Shown one piece after another: positions 18,230 through 26,569 of a stretch of 64,000 nt of DNA (the stretch's first letter is position 1; the number at the start of each line of letters is the position of its first letter). The notes under the pieces are model-generated. The model was not told the origin of the DNA, did no database searches, and saw only the letters and a list, made by a program, of their open reading frames with translations. A program made the position numbers and the translations under genes. Source of the DNA: Convivina praedatoris (lineage in GTDB: Bacteria; Bacillota; Bacilli; Lactobacillales; Lactobacillaceae); NCBI RefSeq assembly GCF_933208505.1, contig NZ_CAKOEU010000003.1; one strand, 5' to 3'.

Positions 18230-19090
18230 ATGAGCACAAATAATCGCTTAAAACGAGTATTATTAATTATATTAATGGGTATTTTGTCCTTTGCATTAGC
18301 TGTTTCAGGGTCAATTTTTCTTGACCCGATTACCGATATGTTGATTTCTTTTGGACTACAGAAGAATATTGCAGCAGATTTAGCAGGCTCGTTTGCTATG
18401 GTACTCACACCTAGTATCTTTTTGATTTACTATGCTATTCGTCGGAATAAAGAAAATTTTAAGATGGTAATGCCATTTTCAGCAGATCACTTTATGCCAA
18501 AATATTTAATTAGCTGGTGTGTTGGAATTGTGGCCTTTGTGGCTATTTGGTTAATTGCTAATTCGATGAATGCCTTTAATGTTACGAATAACTGGCATGC
18601 TTCAAAAATCGGTATTCTACTACTCTTCATGGGTGGCTACGTGTTGCAAGGTATGAGTGAGGAAATCATTTGTTGTGGATTCTTACAAGGTACCATATCA
18701 AAAATTAGTGGTAACAAAGTCGGTATCATTGTTTCAGTCTTGTTCTTTGCCGTATTTCACAGTTTCAATCCTGGATTGACACCATTGGCTTTTATTAATT
18801 TATTGATCTTTGCTACAGGAATGTCAATTCTGCGATTTGCAACCAATAATATTTGGTTGTCTAGTGGTATTCACAGTGCTTGGAATTTCACTCAAGGGAC
18901 CATCACTGGGGTAATGGTATCAGGATTGACGCCGTCATTTAGTGTCTTCACCTCCAATCCAGTTGCTGGTAAAACTTTGTTAAACGGTGGTATGTTTGGA
19001 ATGGAGGGTTCACTCATGTGTACCTTAGCATTTTCAAGCCTCCTAGTTGGTGCAATCATTATTTTGAAGAAAAATAAAAAGAATATTTGA
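18230..19090 (+). CDS. CPBP-family intramembrane protease homologue with altered motif 1
   Basis: 286 aa from the ATG at 18230, which has GGAG six bases upstream; earlier in-frame starts lack a site. About eight membrane segments. CPBP motif 1 reads SEEIICCGFLQG, with Cys where EExxxR normally has Arg (a CGT to TGT change would do this). Motif 2 FAVFH and motif 3 HSAWN are intact. Family members cut CAAX-like or other membrane substrates, and some give bacteriocin immunity. Whether it is active without the Arg is uncertain. Confidence 0.8.
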   Translation: MSTNNRLKRVLLIILMGILSFALAVSGSIFLDPITDMLISFGLQKNIAADLAGSFAMVLTPSIFLIYYAIRRNKENFKMVMPFSADHFMPKYLISWCVGIVAFVAIWLIANSMNAFNVTNNWHASKIGILLLFMGGYVLQGMSEEIICCGFLQGTISKISGNKVGIIVSVLFFAVFHSFNPGLTPLAFINLLIFATGMSILRFATNNIWLSSGIHSAWNFTQGTITGVMVSGLTPSFSVFTSNPVAGKTLLNGGMFGMEGSLMCTLAFSSLLVGAIIILKKNKKNI

Positions 19091-19097
19091 GTTAAAT

Positions 19098-19139
19098 AAA
19101 AAGGCAGAGGGGACTTTGAGGAGTCTTCTCTGCCTTTTT
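19098..19139. terminator. Bidirectional terminator
   Basis: AAAAAGGCAGAG pairs perfectly with CTCTGCCTTTTT, enclosing a second GGACT/AGTC stem; between the convergent CPBP and mazF genes. Confidence 0.85.
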
Positions 19140-19167
19140 GTAATTGAATAAATTGGTAACGTACTAG

Positions 19168-19503
19168 TTATAAACCAAAATCAAAATTTTGATTTATCAT
19201 CTGAGCAATTTGAAAAAAATCACTATCATCTAATTTTTGAATAAATTCTGGATTTCGCTGGCTTAGGTCAAAAGAATACAACTGATTAGTATTAATCTGT
19301 CCCTTAATATCATAATCAATTAAATCATATCTAGAGCTCCAACTTCTAGTTTGACTAGTAATTGGTACAATGATGGCAAAACCGGTCACTCGATTGTAAC
19401 TATTGCCGCTAATCACTAAGCCTGGTCGCCTTTTTTGAATTTCTTTCCCCTTAGAGGGGTCAAAATCTAGCCAAATAAGGTCTCCTTGCTGCGCCTGATA
19501 CAT
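19168..19503 (-). CDS. mazF: MazF/PemK-family endoribonuclease toxin
   Basis: 111 aa. QQGDLIWLDFDPSKGKEIQKRRPGLVIS and FAIIVPITSQ form the CcdB/MazF barrel core. It starts one base inside the mazE stop (TAATG), so the two are translationally coupled. It would cleave mRNA when free of MazE. Length is normal for the family. Confidence 0.9.
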   Translation of the reverse strand: MYQAQQGDLIWLDFDPSKGKEIQKRRPGLVISGNSYNRVTGFAIIVPITSQTRSWSSRYDLIDYDIKGQINTNQLYSFDLSQRNPEFIQKLDDSDFFQIAQMINQNFDFGL

Positions 19504-19730
19504 TATTCAATTCCTGCGCTTTCTTCAGCAGTATAAGTGATGTTAGTTTCGGCTTCATATTGCGATTTATCGGCAACATTTTGAAATTTATCTGCCAACT
19601 TTGGTACAAAGATTAACGTACCGTTTTGCTTTTTAACTGCGATATATTCTTTCCCAGCTTCTGGTTCAAGCACTTTAGGAAGATGAATTGCATATGAATT
19701 ACCAGATTTTCTAATTGTTGTAATTGTCAT
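19503..19730 (-). CDS. mazE: MazE/AbrB-type antitoxin
   Basis: 75 aa. The swapped-hairpin DNA-binding fold begins MTITTIRKSGNSYAIHLPK, and an acidic C-terminal tail (EAETNITYTAEESAGIE) should wrap MazF. The promoter immediately upstream carries a 21-base palindrome, which suits autorepression by the MazEF complex. Confidence 0.88.
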   Translation of the reverse strand: MTITTIRKSGNSYAIHLPKVLEPEAGKEYIAVKKQNGTLIFVPKLADKFQNVADKSQYEAETNITYTAEESAGIE

Positions 19731-19762
19731 GGAAATGGGCCCACTTTCTTTTGAATAATTAA

Positions 19763-19793
19763 ATTATACATTGTAATACAATGTATGGCAAAT
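19763..19793 (-). promoter_or_regulatory. mazEF promoter with 21-base palindromic operator
   Basis: On the minus strand TTGCCA and TATAAT are 17 bases apart. ATACATTGTA-A-TACAATGTAT (19766-19786) is a perfect inverted repeat filling the spacer and overlapping the -10. Confidence 0.8.
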
Positions 19794-19945
19794 TGATAAA
19801 TTGTTCCTTATTTTCAAAATGGGGTAAATACTAATTTTTTAGATTTTATCTTGTAAATATTTTATCTCGTAAATAACGTAACTAATGAGTTAATAAATAA
19901 TATAATTTAATAAACGAGTGAAAAAATTATACCAGATACGGAGGA

Positions 19946-20497
19946 ATGTTCACGTTGTGTAACCTATTTAGTTTGAAAGTATTAGCCGTGTTGCTCCCAT
20001 TTCTTTTGGGATTGCTAGTGAGTTTTATAGTGTGGCTCTTAAATTGGTATTATCTTGAGTACAAATATCGATGTTTTAAAAAAATGATCCAAACTTGCTA
20101 TGTTGATAATCTATATTTAGATAATAGCAGTAAGAAATATATTCAAGATCAATTGAGGTGCAATGAGCAATCACTTAATTATTTAATTAATCATGAAATA
20201 CAATATATTAATTATACTAACCAAATTAAATTTATTCGTTTAGCACAATTTACACTATCATTTATACAAGTGACTGCCGATATTATTTCTGTGTTTCCAT
20301 TTCGTGATCTAAACGTTGTTGATCAGAAAATTTTGAATCTAGAAAATCAGGAAACGACAAATATTGTTAAAAAAATTCAAACACGGTATATGCAAGAGGT
20401 GAATAAGTATGTGAAAATGAAGAAAGATTTCTTTCTTGATAGAAAAGAACGTAAAAGTCTGTTGGATGAATATGAATCAAGTATAAACAATGATTAA
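19946..20497 (+). CDS. Hypothetical protein with one N-terminal membrane segment
   Basis: 183 aa; not recognised. A hydrophobic segment (about residues 8-31) is followed by a charged, helix-rich, AT-biased domain with many Asn, Tyr and Lys. GGAGG is very close to the ATG (one base); a TTG at 19955 would be spaced better. It sits among accessory genes and has the low-GC codon use of that stretch. Confidence 0.55.
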   Translation: MFTLCNLFSLKVLAVLLPFLLGLLVSFIVWLLNWYYLEYKYRCFKKMIQTCYVDNLYLDNSSKKYIQDQLRCNEQSLNYLINHEIQYINYTNQIKFIRLAQFTLSFIQVTADIISVFPFRDLNVVDQKILNLENQETTNIVKKIQTRYMQEVNKYVKMKKDFFLDRKERKSLLDEYESSINND

Positions 20498-20606
20498 AAT
20501 AATTTTTATTTAGTTTACATAATATATATTATCGAAAGTTAATAATGCAAAGCAGATTTCAACCCTAAAACGATATCTGTAAATAAATAGAACTCGCCAA
20601 CCAATT

Positions 20607-20819
20607 TTGATCAATATACCAACACTAAGATTAAAACAAGGTGAACTAAAAGCACTACTCGAATTCAACAAATATCCATTAACAAAATCTAAAGAGTTAT
20701 TACCTATCAAGACATTAAAAAACTTTGACAGTCATCATATCGAATATTTATCTGAAGGAGGCCTAGATCGCCAAATATATAAAATAAGGAAAAATGACAC
20801 GTTAGCAAATCAATACTAA
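20607..20819 (+). pseudogene. Fragment resembling the N-terminus of a beta family protein
   Basis: The reading frame opens IPTLRLKQGELKALLEF, close to the YVPxLxxKQGEyxAL start of beta family proteins (T4 beta-like), then loses similarity and stops after about 70 codons inside a terminator. No proper start codon or ribosome site is present. Full family members are several hundred residues, so this is a remnant. Confidence 0.45.
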
Positions 20820-20830
20820 CGTGTCATTTT
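20791..20830. terminator. Bidirectional terminator
   Basis: AAAATGACACGTTAG pairs exactly with CTAACGTGTCATTTT across a 10-base loop. Confidence 0.85.
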
Positions 20831-20850
20831 AATATAATGAATTATGCCTA

Positions 20851-21738
20851 CTAAAATGGGAGATCATCATAACGCTTCATTTCATCAAGCACTGACGCAA
20901 CATATGAATACAATGCTTCATCTGAATATGAGTCTACCTGAAACGCGTGTCCAACTACCTCAATCATTGCAGGATCCACGTTGAATTGTTGAGGAAAATA
21001 CTCTTCTAGAAGTTCTTTCATAGCTTTTCTAGAAGGTAACATCTCCTGCATAGTTGGTACGTAAGACTGAGAATTGGAATGTTTCTGTTTACTGTTATTT
21101 TGAATTAAATCAGAAAGCTCCTTCATTTGCCCACGTAAAGCATCAACATCAGAAATATTTTCCTCAGATATCTTATTATCAATATTTTTCACCGTGAAAT
21201 GATCCAAAAACTTATCAACATTTCCATTTTTAACTGCATGAATCTTTTGGGCAAGTTCCTCTTGAAACCTCACAGAACCATGATAATTCAAGTTTGAAGG
21301 ATACGCCAAATGCTTTATTGGACTGGTATCAAATGAATAGTCCGTCAACTCATCTTTAATTAAAATGACTGGCTTATTAAAAGCTAAACGCAGGCCTAAC
21401 TCAAACATAACGTTAGGATTTTTAGAACTCACATCACAAATTACCAAATCTAAAGTAGATAAGTTAGTAACAATTTTTGAAATAATGATCCCAGAGTCAT
21501 CAGATTCACTTACTAATTTCATAGGTATTTCAATTGATTGTTTTAAAAGAAAAAGCACATCTTTCCAATGTTGTTCTGTGTATACAGAGCTTCCCTTTAA
21601 CTGTGAAATCGGAGCCACTATACCAATTTTAAAAGTACCCTCATTATTATTTTCTATGACGTTATTGCTTGCCTTAATATTTTCCAACTTATCTTTAACC
21701 ATATCTATATCTACACCGAATTTCAACTGACTGAACAA
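20851..21738 (-). CDS. Ndt/TIR-like nucleotide-processing domain protein, possible defence gene
   Basis: 295 aa. A Rossmann-like domain at about residues 35-165 contains FKIGIVAPIS, then DLVICDVSSKNPNVMFELGLRLAFNKPVILI, the (D)xxNPNVxxELG motif of nucleoside 2-deoxyribosyltransferase-like and related NAD-cleaving domains, where the Glu is catalytic. A Lys/Asp-rich linker follows, then a helical C-terminal part with no match I know. The start is TTG at 21738, with an internal ATG at 21702 as alternative. No partner gene is adjacent. The domain call is fairly firm; function is not known. Confidence 0.6.
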   Translation of the reverse strand: MFSQLKFGVDIDMVKDKLENIKASNNVIENNNEGTFKIGIVAPISQLKGSSVYTEQHWKDVLFLLKQSIEIPMKLVSESDDSGIIISKIVTNLSTLDLVICDVSSKNPNVMFELGLRLAFNKPVILIKDELTDYSFDTSPIKHLAYPSNLNYHGSVRFQEELAQKIHAVKNGNVDKFLDHFTVKNIDNKISEENISDVDALRGQMKELSDLIQNNSKQKHSNSQSYVPTMQEMLPSRKAMKELLEEYFPQQFNVDPAMIEVVGHAFQVDSYSDEALYSYVASVLDEMKRYDDLPF

Positions 21739-22850
21739 AGAGTCCTAACGACAGCATTGCGAGAACCGAACATACACCCAATATTGACAGTAAAAAACCT
21801 TTCACCTAAATCTCTCATATCGTTTATTAGTGCTGCCTATAAACCCTTCCCCACAACCCAACATATAAGAGATTTTGATACTTCACATGCTAAATCAAAT
21901 GGCTGTTACGTACACATTTCTAAACGATTCTTAATTATACAGTAATTTGAATTAAAATACTTAAGCTTAAAACCTTTTTCAATATTGTATTAAGGAACAT
22001 AACAAGATGAAACAATAGACCAACACGGATATACCATCAATGACAAAAGTAATTGAAACTCATTAGTCATAGATAAAGATTGAATTAATTTACAACAAAA
22101 TCATAATAATTTAAACAAACTTGAAACATAACACGAGCAAAAATTCACAGGAACCATAAAGCTTTTTTGTTTACTTTGATTATTCAGTCGCTCCCATTAT
22201 ATAAATAATCGCCAATAGCATTTCTAAAATGGAATTATAGGAGTTTTTTAAAATAATATTATTAACAGCTAGGTAAGTTCCGTACAACTAGCAATAATAC
22301 GTAATAGTATGTTAAATCCAAATTGCCTCAATCAATGGTAGTCTCTACCTCGGCACCTGCTTTCTCATTAATCGTCTTAAAGGCGTGATCCATTCCTCAA
22401 GGAGCGTATGTACCACGAGTTTACCAGCATCGGAAGCATTAAATATCCTCGTCTGCATAATGGTTTGCCACTCCATTACACTTATGAACATTGATTGTTT
22501 TTTATTGTAGAACAGACTTTTCTCTCTGATTGAATCTACGCTTGTTTTTTTCTTTTCAAAAAGAAAAGAGGTATAAGATGCATTCATTTGCATTAGTTTT
22601 GAGTGAATATCCTATGCCTCTCTATATATAGAAAAAGCACAAGAATGTTACAGCACCATTACAAATGGCTCTATACATCTTATGATTTTTATATTACAAC
22701 GAGCGGGCTTTGAGTTCCTTAACCATGTGCTGGCTTGATTCTTTAATTGAACCATTAGGTTCCACCAGTGATAACCCTGACCGGTTATTAAAAGAGCCGG
22801 TCTTTTTTCTGCCGTCCGTATTGTTATTTTCAATTATCATTTATATATAA
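21739..22850. other. AT-rich region without intact genes; decayed coding remnants
   Basis: About 1.1 kb with many stops in all frames. On the minus strand at about 22345-22593 an open frame (ASDAGKLVVHTLLEEW) seems to continue in another frame as MDHAFKTINEKAGAEVETTID before a stop, as if one base had shifted. At about 22695-22770 (minus) a tail reads SLVEPNGSIKESSQHMVKE. None has a start and ribosome site of its own. I recognise no family, no tRNA and no clear insertion-sequence ends. Confidence 0.5.
22779..22808 (+). terminator. Orphan terminator in decayed region
   Basis: GACCGG/CCGGTC stem then TTTTTT on the plus strand, with no plus-strand gene before it; likely left from a lost gene. 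Confidence 0.6.
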
Positions 22851-22917
22851 ATTCCTTTTTATATCAATAATTGAATAGTATTATATTAAACATAAGCAAA
22901 ATTACGGTGCGGATACA

Positions 22918-23037
22918 ATGACTAATACATTAGATAGTTATATCGAAAAAGAATTAACTGACCCAGGTTTTGCTGATCTTTATGAGTCGGAAACAAAACA
23001 ATTGGAAAACGCTGTTACCTTAGGAGAATTTAAATAA
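22918..23037 (+). CDS. 39-aa remnant of a HigA/XRE-type antitoxin N-terminus
   Basis: MTNTLDSYIEKELTDP then GFADLYESETKQLENAV is like the first 30 or so residues of HigA-type XRE antitoxins, but the frame ends before any helix-turn-helix. Its TAA overlaps the uppP start by one base (TAATG), and the AGGAG for uppP lies inside it. It may persist as a short upstream reading frame that carries ribosomes into uppP. Confidence 0.5.
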   Translation: MTNTLDSYIEKELTDPGFADLYESETKQLENAVTLGEFK

Positions 23038-23864
23038 TGTTAGATATTTTAAAGGCCATTATTATTGGTATTGTTGAAGGAATTACTGAATTTCTTCCGA
23101 TCAGTTCTACTGGCCATATTGATTTAGTTAGTCAATTTGTCAAAATCAACCAAAATGCTGACTTTATGTCGATGTTTGAGTATGTCATTCAATTTGGTGC
23201 CATTTTGGCCGTGATTATTCTGTACTTCAACAAACTAAATCCATTTAGTCCTAAAAAAACGACAACTGAAAAATCACAAACCTGGTCATTATGGTTTAAA
23301 GTGGCCATTGCTTGTTTACCATCTGTTATTATTGGTTTGCCACTCAACGATTGGATGGATCAGCATTTGCATACACCACTTGTTGTAGCAAGTATGCTGA
23401 TTTTATATGGTATTTTGTTCATCGTCATTGAAAATTTATACCGTAACAAAAAGCCACAATTTACAAATTTTAGCTCAATTGGTTATAAAACTGCCCTATT
23501 TATTGGTGCCTTCCAAGCTCTATCAATTGTTCCAGGCACTAGCCGTTCTGGTGCTACGATTCTAGGGGCTATTATTCTTGGCGCTAGCCGTTATATTGCC
23601 ACTGAATTTAGTTTTTTCTTGGCCATTCCAACCATGTTTGGTGTTTCGATTCTTAAAATCGGTAAATTTCTACTCAAGGGTAATAGTTTTACTGGAGAAC
23701 AAATGTTAATTCTGGCAACCGGAACGATAGTATCGTTTGTAGTTGCGATTATAACGATAAAGTGGTTGATGAAATTTGTGCAATCACATGACTTCAAGCC
23801 GTTTGGATGGTATCGAATCATCTTAGGAGCTATTGTTTTAATTACCCTCTTCATTCAACATTAA
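23037..23864 (+). CDS. uppP: Undecaprenyl-diphosphatase
   Basis: 275 aa. The BacA/UppP motifs EGITEFLPISSTGHI (residues 14-28) and PGTSRSGATI are complete, with about eight membrane segments. It dephosphorylates undecaprenyl pyrophosphate to recycle the lipid carrier for wall synthesis and gives bacitracin resistance. Translation is probably coupled to the 39-aa frame upstream. Confidence 0.95.
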   Translation: MLDILKAIIIGIVEGITEFLPISSTGHIDLVSQFVKINQNADFMSMFEYVIQFGAILAVIILYFNKLNPFSPKKTTTEKSQTWSLWFKVAIACLPSVIIGLPLNDWMDQHLHTPLVVASMLILYGILFIVIENLYRNKKPQFTNFSSIGYKTALFIGAFQALSIVPGTSRSGATILGAIILGASRYIATEFSFFLAIPTMFGVSILKIGKFLLKGNSFTGEQMLILATGTIVSFVVAIITIKWLMKFVQSHDFKPFGWYRIILGAIVLITLFIQH

Positions 23865-23871
23865 ACGCAAA

Positions 23872-23905
23872 AACTACTACATAACAAAAATGTAGTGGTT
23901 TTTTA
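23872..23905 (+). terminator. Terminator after uppP
   Basis: AACTACTACAT pairs with ATGTAGTGGTT, T run after. Confidence 0.8.
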
Positions 23906-23906
23906 A

Positions 23907-23978
23907 ATTCATTTCCTCTGGATGGTTGTTATTGCCGTTCCATTTTACTTTATGGCTAGTCAACTTAAGTCTAAATAA
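23907..23978 (+). pseudogene. C-terminal scrap of a membrane protein
   Basis: Between two similar terminators a short frame reads FLWMVVIAVPFYFMASQLKS and stops, like the last membrane helix and tail of an MFS-type carrier. There is no start. Too short to name. Confidence 0.35.
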
Positions 23979-23980
23979 TA

Positions 23981-24018
23981 AAAAACCCCACTACGTTACG
24001 AAATGTAGTGGAGTTTTT
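23981..24018. terminator. Second terminator, related in sequence to the first
   Basis: AAAAACCCCACTAC pairs with GTAGTGGAGTTTTT (one mismatch). The core ACTAC/GTAGT is shared with the hairpin at 23872. It also ends the minus-strand DUF4097 gene. Confidence 0.8.
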
Positions 24019-24023
24019 ATTAT

Positions 24024-24791
24024 CTAAGACATGGAAATATCACCATTGTTGTTATTTATGAATAATGTTGCATTGTCGTTGTTATCAATTTGATTCTTGC
24101 TGGACATGAAGTCTCCGTTAACTGTCTTGACTGAGTATGGTGGTAATTTGCTAGAACTGACATGAATATCACCATTATCATTGGAAATTTTACCGCCATC
24201 TGTTATCTCGGATTTAATGATGACATCGCCATCATTGTTAGAAACATTTGCAGTTTTCATGGAATTACCGAGCAACATAATATCACCTTCTTGACTCTTT
24301 AAAGTCACGACTGCAAGTTGACTTTCGGATAGACGAATATCCCCAGAAGTACTGCTAATGGAAAGGTTTTTATCATTAAAGCCATCCGGAATGGTTATAA
24401 CAATTTGTGGAGAGTTATCGTAAAAACCAGTAATATTGATTTTTAGATTACTATTTTTAGTGGATTGGGATTGAAGTGATAAAGTTCCTGAATTTTGATC
24501 AAAAATAAGTGGTGTTTTCAACTGGGAATCATTTGACTCTATCTTAAAAGTTGATCCATGCTTAATAACTACGTCAGTATTTGCAACTGATAGTTCTATA
24601 TTTTTAATTTGATCCGTACTTACCTCAGTCGGTAGGGAAATTGTTGTTAACTTCTTTTTGTGATTTTGACTATAAACAAATTTACCATCTTCCCAGGCAA
24701 TATTTCCTGGCCGAGCCACACAAAAAGCGGTTGTTGCCATGATGATACCAATTAAACTCGTGGCTAAACCTGCAATCACGACTTTTTTCAT
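24024..24791 (-). CDS. DUF4097 (YvlB/LiaX-like) envelope protein
   Basis: 255 aa. An N-terminal membrane anchor (about residues 3-25) is followed by a beta-repeat region with SSTSGDIRLSESQLAVVTLKS and repeated (N/D)GDI motifs, the parallel beta-helix of DUF4097. It overlaps the HAAS gene by four bases. In relatives this domain acts in cell-envelope stress sensing. Confidence 0.8.
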   Translation of the reverse strand: MKKVVIAGLATSLIGIIMATTAFCVARPGNIAWEDGKFVYSQNHKKKLTTISLPTEVSTDQIKNIELSVANTDVVIKHGSTFKIESNDSQLKTPLIFDQNSGTLSLQSQSTKNSNLKINITGFYDNSPQIVITIPDGFNDKNLSISSTSGDIRLSESQLAVVTLKSQEGDIMLLGNSMKTANVSNNDGDVIIKSEITDGGKISNDNGDIHVSSSKLPPYSVKTVNGDFMSSKNQIDNNDNATLFINNNNGDISMS

Positions 24792-25375
24792 TTGCTAGAC
24801 CCCTCTTTTTTAAACTTGGTTTGTAAATATTTGGCAATTTTTAGGCTTAATGAAGAAATTAGTTTGATGACTGTTGGCATAAAAGACAGAATAACAGCCA
24901 TTAAACCTCCAATAGCTAGGCCGATTCCTACATAAAATAGTCCACCCCAAAGAGACTGATTAATAATTGCTAGCCCGCTAACTATTGTTACTAAACTAGC
25001 AAAAATTAAACTAATCGAAACTACTATAACTGTAAAAATCAATGTTACAAGTATTATCAACGGTACAAAAACAAGTGTTATCAGAATAGGAATAGAAATT
25101 GGCAAAGAAAGAATCCCCAAAATAACAATCCAAAGCACTCGTACATCTTTGTGTTTTACTGGTTCGCTTTGTCGATCATCATGTGGATCGTTATCCATAA
25201 AATAATCAAACTTTAATTTCTGAGCAAGACTTTTGGGACTACCTAATTTAGTAACTAACTCATTTTCGTTAAAACCAGCATCTTCGATATATTCCTGATA
25301 ATAATTAATGATATTGTTCTGCTCGGACTGTGGTAGCTCCCTTAAATGTCGCTTTAATTCCTCTAAATACTTCAT
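24788..25375 (-). CDS. DUF1700 (HAAS domain) membrane protein
   Basis: 195 aa from the ATG at 25375, which has GGGAG just upstream. The HAAS domain is MKYLEELKRHLRELPQSEQ to about residue 60 (NNIINYYQEYIEDAG), then several membrane helices (about 85-180). It is the standard partner between PadR and DUF4097 proteins. Confidence 0.82.
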   Translation of the reverse strand: MKYLEELKRHLRELPQSEQNNIINYYQEYIEDAGFNENELVTKLGSPKSLAQKLKFDYFMDNDPHDDRQSEPVKHKDVRVLWIVILGILSLPISIPILITLVFVPLIILVTLIFTVIVVSISLIFASLVTIVSGLAIINQSLWGGLFYVGIGLAIGGLMAVILSFMPTVIKLISSLSLKIAKYLQTKFKKEGSSK

Positions 25376-25376
25376 A

Positions 25377-25682
25377 TTATTCTCCCAAAATACTATTAAT
25401 CTGAGTGGCAAATTCGTGCCAATCTTGCTTTAACTCTTTTAAGCGAACCTTTCCCTGGTCAGTTATCTTGTAGTATTTCCGACTGCGTTCTTCAAAGATA
25501 ACTGTGTGAGTTTCTAGCAATTCTGCTTTTTCTAGTCGGCGTAAAACTGGATAAGTAGTCGAATCCGAGATATGTGTAATTTCTTGGATTTCTTTGGAAA
25601 TTAGATAGCCATACAATTCACCTCGGTCTAAAATTTGCAGTACTACCGCATCCAAAACTAGCGTGGGTATTTTTAGTGCCAT
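25377..25682 (-). CDS. PadR-family regulator
   Basis: 101 aa from the ATG at 25682, preceded by GAGGGAG. LDAVVLQILDRGELYGYLISKEI and TTYPVLRRLEKAELLETH form the winged helix, with YYKITDQGK in the wing. It is first in the operon with the HAAS and DUF4097 genes. Two ATAGTACTAT palindromes upstream are the likely operator, so it should autoregulate. Confidence 0.88.
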   Translation of the reverse strand: MALKIPTLVLDAVVLQILDRGELYGYLISKEIQEITHISDSTTYPVLRRLEKAELLETHTVIFEERSRKYYKITDQGKVRLKELKQDWHEFATQINSILGE

Positions 25683-25707
25683 TTTTTGCTCCCTCAATAT
25701 ATTATAT

Positions 25708-25734
25708 ATAGTACTATACAACATATAGTACTAT
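25708..25734 (-). promoter_or_regulatory. Twin palindromes, probable PadR operator
   Basis: ATAGTACTAT occurs at 25708-25717 and again at 25725-25734, 17 bases apart, next to a minus-strand TATAAT at 25702-25707. Confidence 0.7.
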
Positions 25735-25803
25735 ATATAATAAAATATGCAAAGTATTTTTCCAAAATAAAAACGATACAAATCAAATCGACTTGTATCG
25801 CGG

Positions 25804-26133
25804 TTATTTATGTTTTTGATTGGCATTATTAAATAAGGTTTGATGAGAACCAACTCGCACACCGACTAGAATTAATTCATCATAGTCCCAACGATAAACA
25901 ACCAAAATATCATTGATATCATTGGACTCAGTCCCCCTAGACGTATCACGTAAATGAAATTCCTGATATCTACTCCAACGGCGTTGTAAGGGGTGATCGC
26001 CAAATTCTTCTGGCAAACGACCGGCTTCTAACAAAATATCAATCGCTTCCCGGACTTCATCAACAATGCTACTATCCAGTTTGGCCAAGCGTTTTAAATC
26101 ATGTTCAAAAGTTTTACGAGGTTTGAATTTCAT
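25804..26133 (-). CDS. RelE/YafQ-type mRNA interferase toxin
   Basis: 109 aa from the ATG at 26133, which overlaps the antitoxin stop as ATGA. FKPRKTFEHDLKRLAK, LPEEFGDHPLQ, EFHLRDT and ILVVYRWD...LVGVRVGSHQTLF match YafQ-like RelE-fold toxins, including the C-terminal GSHxxLF with the conserved His. It should cut mRNA on the ribosome. Confidence 0.82.
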   Translation of the reverse strand: MKFKPRKTFEHDLKRLAKLDSSIVDEVREAIDILLEAGRLPEEFGDHPLQRRWSRYQEFHLRDTSRGTESNDINDILVVYRWDYDELILVGVRVGSHQTLFNNANQKHK

Positions 26134-26411
26134 TTGAATTGATTCCAATAAGTATCATCTGATTCAACCGCCTGGGTATCATCCACAATCACACCCTGTT
26201 GAATCAACTGGTCTCGAGCGATGGCATAGTCTAATGAATCTTCCCGCGCCGAAACAGCCTTTTCCAACCAATTTAATTTTTCTTGACTGATAACAGTCGC
26301 AGTCCGACCATTCGTGCGCGCAATATAGACCGTTTCATTATCGTCGGTGACTTGATCTAAATAATCTTTAATATGTTCGCGAAAATCACTTTGAGTTAAG
26401 GCAATTGTCAT
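26130..26411 (-). CDS. Phd/YefM-type antitoxin
   Basis: 93 aa from the ATG at 26411, with GGAGG eight bases upstream. LTQSDFREHIKDYLDQV and VYIARTNGRTATVIS are the Phd/YefM DNA-binding fold. The acidic C-terminal part (DDTQAVESDDTYW) would bind the toxin. YafQ-like toxins usually pair with DinJ/RelB antitoxins, so this is a mixed pair. Confidence 0.82.
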   Translation of the reverse strand: MTIALTQSDFREHIKDYLDQVTDDNETVYIARTNGRTATVISQEKLNWLEKAVSAREDSLDYAIARDQLIQQGVIVDDTQAVESDDTYWNQFK

Positions 26412-26438
26412 GAATGCTACCTCCATTTGTATTTAGAT

Positions 26439-26456
26439 TGTACATTATTATGTACT
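26439..26456 (-). promoter_or_regulatory. TGTACA-type operator of the toxin-antitoxin pair
   Basis: GTACAT-TATT-ATGTAC inverted repeat. The hexamer TGTACA is the known core of YefM operators, which supports the antitoxin family call. Confidence 0.65.
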
Positions 26457-26569
26457 TAAAGTCAGTAACTAGTAAAACTAATAGCTATTTAGATTATGAA
26501 TTTATCTTAATTTGAATTGTAGTATACTGAGACTTAAATGTATAAAGTTTGAAATAATAGGAAATCAAA

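Noticed and set aside
22345..22593. 82-codon minus-strand frame as a real gene
   Set aside because: No ribosome site, no known family, and a convincing C-terminus appears only after switching frame.
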